From: CAZUZD01 sp964624465
Lineage (GTDB): Bacteria > Planctomycetota > Planctomycetia > Isosphaerales > Isosphaeraceae
Assembly (NCBI GenBank): GCA_964624465.1
Contig: CAZUZD010000340.1
Span: 1-6,457 of the forward strand
Direction: 5' to 3'
DNA length: 6,457 bases
Shown: piece after piece, positions 4,396-6,457 of the stretch
Position numbering within the stretch: the first letter of the stretch is position 1
How the letters are laid out: each line of letters starts with the position of its first letter
Notes under the pieces: model-generated
The model's database searches: none
Seen by the model: only the letters and a program-made list of their open reading frames with translations
Told to the model about the DNA's origin: nothing
Position numbers and translations under genes: made by a program

Positions 4396-6457
4396 TCACG
4401 GTTTCAGGAACGGCTCGACGGTCAGCTCGGTAGGGGTCCAGCGGAGGCGGAGGGCGCCAGTGCGCCAGGTGCGGTGGACGGGCAGGCCGCGGGCGGTGAG
4501 GGGGTCGAGGGCGTCGGCGGTGGCCAGGCCGTCGGGGGGGCGGCGCTGGCTGGCGATGACGAAGCGGGGGTGGGCCCAGTCGTAGAGGCGGGGTGGGTTG
4601 GCGGTGCGGCCTCCGTGGTGCGGGGCGAGCAGGCCGTCGATCGGCGCCGGGGGCGCGGTGGCGAGCAGGGCGTCGAGGCCGGGGCCTTCGAGGTCGCCGG
4701 TGAGCCAGAGGTGCCGGCCGCCGTGAGCCAGGTCGACGACGAGGCTGCGGGCGTTGTCCGACAGGTCGCGGGCCGACCACGCGGCGGGCGGGTGCCGGAC
4801 CGTGGCGGTGAGGCCTGAGCCGAGGTCGAGCCGCGCGCCGGCGGCGAGGGTCTGCACGGGCACGCCCCGGGCGCGGCAGGCCTCCAGCAGGGCGCGGATG
4901 TTCGGGTCGGGCCGGGGTCCGTCGGCGAACCCCGGGGGCACGAGCACGACGCCGACGCTCAGGCGTTCGAGCAGCTCGGGCAGGCCGCCGTAGTGGTCGA
5001 AGTCGGCGTGGCTGAGGATCACGCCGTCGAGCCGGCGCACGCCGCGGGCCCAGAGCGCCGGCGCGATCAGGCGGCGGCCGACGTGGGGGTCGCGCATCCG
5101 GCCGCAGTCGTAGAGCCACCCCCCCGCCCCGCCGGCCGGGCTCCGGATCAACACGGACAGGCCGTGGTCCACGGCCAGCACCTCGGCCTCGGGCGCCGTG
5201 ACCGGGGGCGGTCGCAGCGCGGCGACCAGGCCGAGCGCGATCCAGCCGGCCAGCACGGCGGCCGCCCGCCGCGCGGCGCGAGGGCCCGCCGGCGCTACCA
5301 GCGCCCAGGCGGCCAGCAGCCCGTAGAACCCCAGCACCCAGCCGGCCCCCGGGCCCGCCGCGTACTGATGGCCGGCGGGCAGCGCGGCCCCGAGGCGCAC
5401 GAGCCACTCGGTCAGATCCAGCAGCGCCGTGCAGGCCCAGGCCGCGGGCGCGGCCAGCGGCGGCGCGATCCAGGCCAGCGCCAGCGTGAGCCCGCCGGCG
5501 GCCAGCGTCGGGGTCGAGAGCGGGACGAGCACGACGTTGAGCACGCTGGTGATGCGAGCCCATGGGATCCGAATGCGCNNNNNNNNNNAGAGCGGGACGA
5601 GCACGACGTTGAGCACGATCCCGACCAGCGGCACCAGGTGGAACCGCAGCACGACCAGCGGCAGCGTGATCGCCCAGACCACCGTCGACGCGACCAGCGC
5701 CAGGGCCACCGAGCGCACGGCCCGGCGCGCGAGCCGTCGCCCGCGCGACTGGTAGTGCCGCTCGACGGCGTCGAGCCGCTCGGCGACCGTCGGCCCGGGC
5801 TCGGCGTCGGTCGCGCCCGTGGCGGCCTCGGGGCTCGCGGCGGTGGCGATCAGCCCGAGCCGGCGGGCGACGGGCGGCACGCCCCAGACCAGGGCCATCA
5901 CGGCGAGGAACGAGAGCTGCGCGCCCACGTCGAAGAGCGCCGAGGGCTGCCAGGCCAGCGTGACCAGCGCCGCGGCGGCCAGCAGGTTCCCGACCCGCGC
6001 CGGGCGGTCGGCCAGCACCGCCACGCCGGCGACGACCGTCATGACGGCCGAGCGCACCACCGAGGGCGCCCCGCCCACCAGCGCCGCGTAGCCCAGGGTC
6101 GTCAGCACCACGAGCAGGGCCGTCGGCTTGCGGCCCAGCCCGAGGGCCGTCAGGCCCAGGCCGACGACCAGGGCCAGCGCCTGCATGTGCAGGCCCGAGA
6201 TCGCCAGCAGGTGCGCCGTGCCGGTGCGGGCGAAGGCGTCGTTGACCTCGGGGTCGACGCCCTCCCGGCGTCCGAGCAGCAGCGCGGCCGCCAGGGGCGC
6301 GGCGTCGGCGTCGGGCCCGAGGCCGGCCAGCAGGCGGTCGGCGGCCGCGACCCGCAGGCGGCCCAGCAGCCGGCCCGACCACGAGCCGGCGGCGGCCGGG
6401 TCGGCTCGCAGGGCGTCGGGCGAGTCGACGCCGAGCCGCAGCGCGATGCCCTGGGCG
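4396..6457 (-). CDS. comEC: ComEC/Rec2 family DNA-uptake channel (5' partial, with internal assembly gap)
   Basis: ComEC is the inner-membrane channel that passes single-stranded DNA into the cytoplasm during natural transformation. The frame is open to the window edge, so the start and the N-terminal domain (DUF4131-like) lie outside. About 686 residues are visible. The family signature FARTGTAHLLAISGLHM lies around 6184-6234 and opens the polytopic competence domain, with many hydrophobic segments down to about 5230. A metallo-beta-lactamase-like domain follows: SHADFDHYGGL (metal motif HxDxDH at 5010-4993), LTGDLE (4704-4687) and APHHGGRT (4626-4603). The usual DVGQGD motif at the start of this domain reads AVDHGLSVLI, a clear departure. 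The sequence is broken at 5579-5588 by N bases with a duplicated VLNVVLVPL on each side, probably an assembly fault. Family assignment is secure; whether this organism is naturally competent is not shown. Confidence 0.94.
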   Translation of the reverse strand, partial: AQGIALRLGVDSPDALRADPAAAGSWSGRLLGRLRVAAADRLLAGLGPDADAAPLAAALLLGRREGVDPEVNDAFARTGTAHLLAISGLHMQALALVVGLGLTALGLGRKPTALLVVLTTLGYAALVGGAPSVVRSAVMTVVAGVAVLADRPARVGNLLAAAALVTLAWQPSALFDVGAQLSFLAVMALVWGVPPVARRLGLIATAASPEAATGATDAEPGPTVAERLDAVERHYQSRGRRLARRAVRSVALALVASTVVWAITLPLVVLRFHLVPLVGIVLNVVLVPLXXXXRIRIPWARITSVLNVVLVPLSTPTLAAGGLTLALAWIAPPLAAPAAWACTALLDLTEWLVRLGAALPAGHQYAAGPGAGWVLGFYGLLAAWALVAPAGPRAARRAAAVLAGWIALGLVAALRPPPVTAPEAEVLAVDHGLSVLIRSPAGGAGGWLYDCGRMRDPHVGRRLIAPALWARGVRRLDGVILSHADFDHYGGLPELLERLSVGVVLVPPGFADGPRPDPNIRALLEACRARGVPVQTLAAGARLDLGSGLTATVRHPPAAWSARDLSDNARSLVVDLAHGGRHLWLTGDLEGPGLDALLATAPPAPIDGLLAPHHGGRTANPPRLYDWAHPRFVIASQRRPPDGLATADALDPLTARGLPVHRTWRTGALRLRWTPTELTVEPFLKP
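5517..5617. other. Assembly gap with duplicated contig ends inside comEC
   Basis: Bases 5517-5545 and 5589-5617 are an identical 29-bp direct repeat. Between them are 33 bp (5546-5578) with overlapping CCATGG and GGATCC sites and unlike the surrounding coding sequence, then ten N bases (5579-5588). The second copy starts at the first called base after the N run. This is the pattern of two contigs that overlap by 29 bp but were scaffolded without merging because one carries a foreign or linker-like end. The offset between copies is 72 bp, a multiple of three, so the frame survives either way. Collapsing it gives a normal membrane segment, GIVLNVVLVPLSTPTLA. Confidence 0.85.

Noticed and set aside
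5517..5617. 29-bp direct repeats considered as a target-site duplication around an inserted element
   Set aside because: The second copy starts exactly at the N run and the intervening bases are only 33 bp of linker-like sequence; an assembly overlap explains it more simply.
4211..6382. 723-residue minus-strand open frame over comEC
   Set aside because: It is an Arg/Pro/Gly-rich shadow in another frame of the same strand. The ComEC frame carries the HLLAISGLH and HADFDH motifs and stays open to the edge.

Overview
The window looks like chromosome from a very GC-rich bacterium, most likely a planctomycete of the Isosphaeraceae/Gemmataceae type. That placement is an inference. It rests on the fused CysN-CysC protein with an altered kinase active site, the high-GC coding style (49 of 60 bases are G or C at 4861-4920), and intergenic palindromes carrying a TCGTAGGG-type core. 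No rRNA, tRNA, CRISPR array, transposase or phage gene is visible.

Layout. On the plus strand, 1-1512 is the 3' part of a cysNC gene: sulfate adenylyltransferase large subunit fused to an APS-kinase-like domain, with its start off the left edge. Positions 1513-1992 hold no gene. They contain a strong hairpin just after cysNC and a roughly 360-bp stretch framed by two inverted copies of a repeat, with a perfect 42-bp core. All remaining genes are on the minus strand. Positions 2508-1993 encode a small exported coiled-coil protein, probably a lipoprotein, in visibly lower-GC DNA; it converges on cysNC. A perfect 24-bp-arm hairpin at about 2557-2626 separates it from a two-gene unit. That unit is a membrane-anchored alpha/beta hydrolase (4203-3199) whose stop codon overlaps the start of a gamma-class carbonic anhydrase-like hexapeptide protein (3199-2654). 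A 192-bp spacer follows, then a ComEC/Rec2 DNA-uptake channel gene (4396-6457) that runs off the right edge.

The comEC gene is interrupted by a run of ten N bases flanked by an exact 29-bp duplication and 33 bp of foreign-looking sequence. This looks like an unmerged contig junction rather than biology. Removing the 72-bp duplicated unit would restore a normal ComEC membrane segment without changing frame.

Apart from the overlapping hydrolase/carbonic anhydrase pair, the genes appear to be independent housekeeping or accessory functions: sulfate activation, a surface protein, a serine hydrolase, a carbonic anhydrase-like protein and DNA uptake. I found no convincing new multi-gene system. 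The points most worth a second look are the non-canonical APS kinase site, the inverted-repeat element at 1566-1927, the 2557-2626 palindrome and the assembly fault in comEC.
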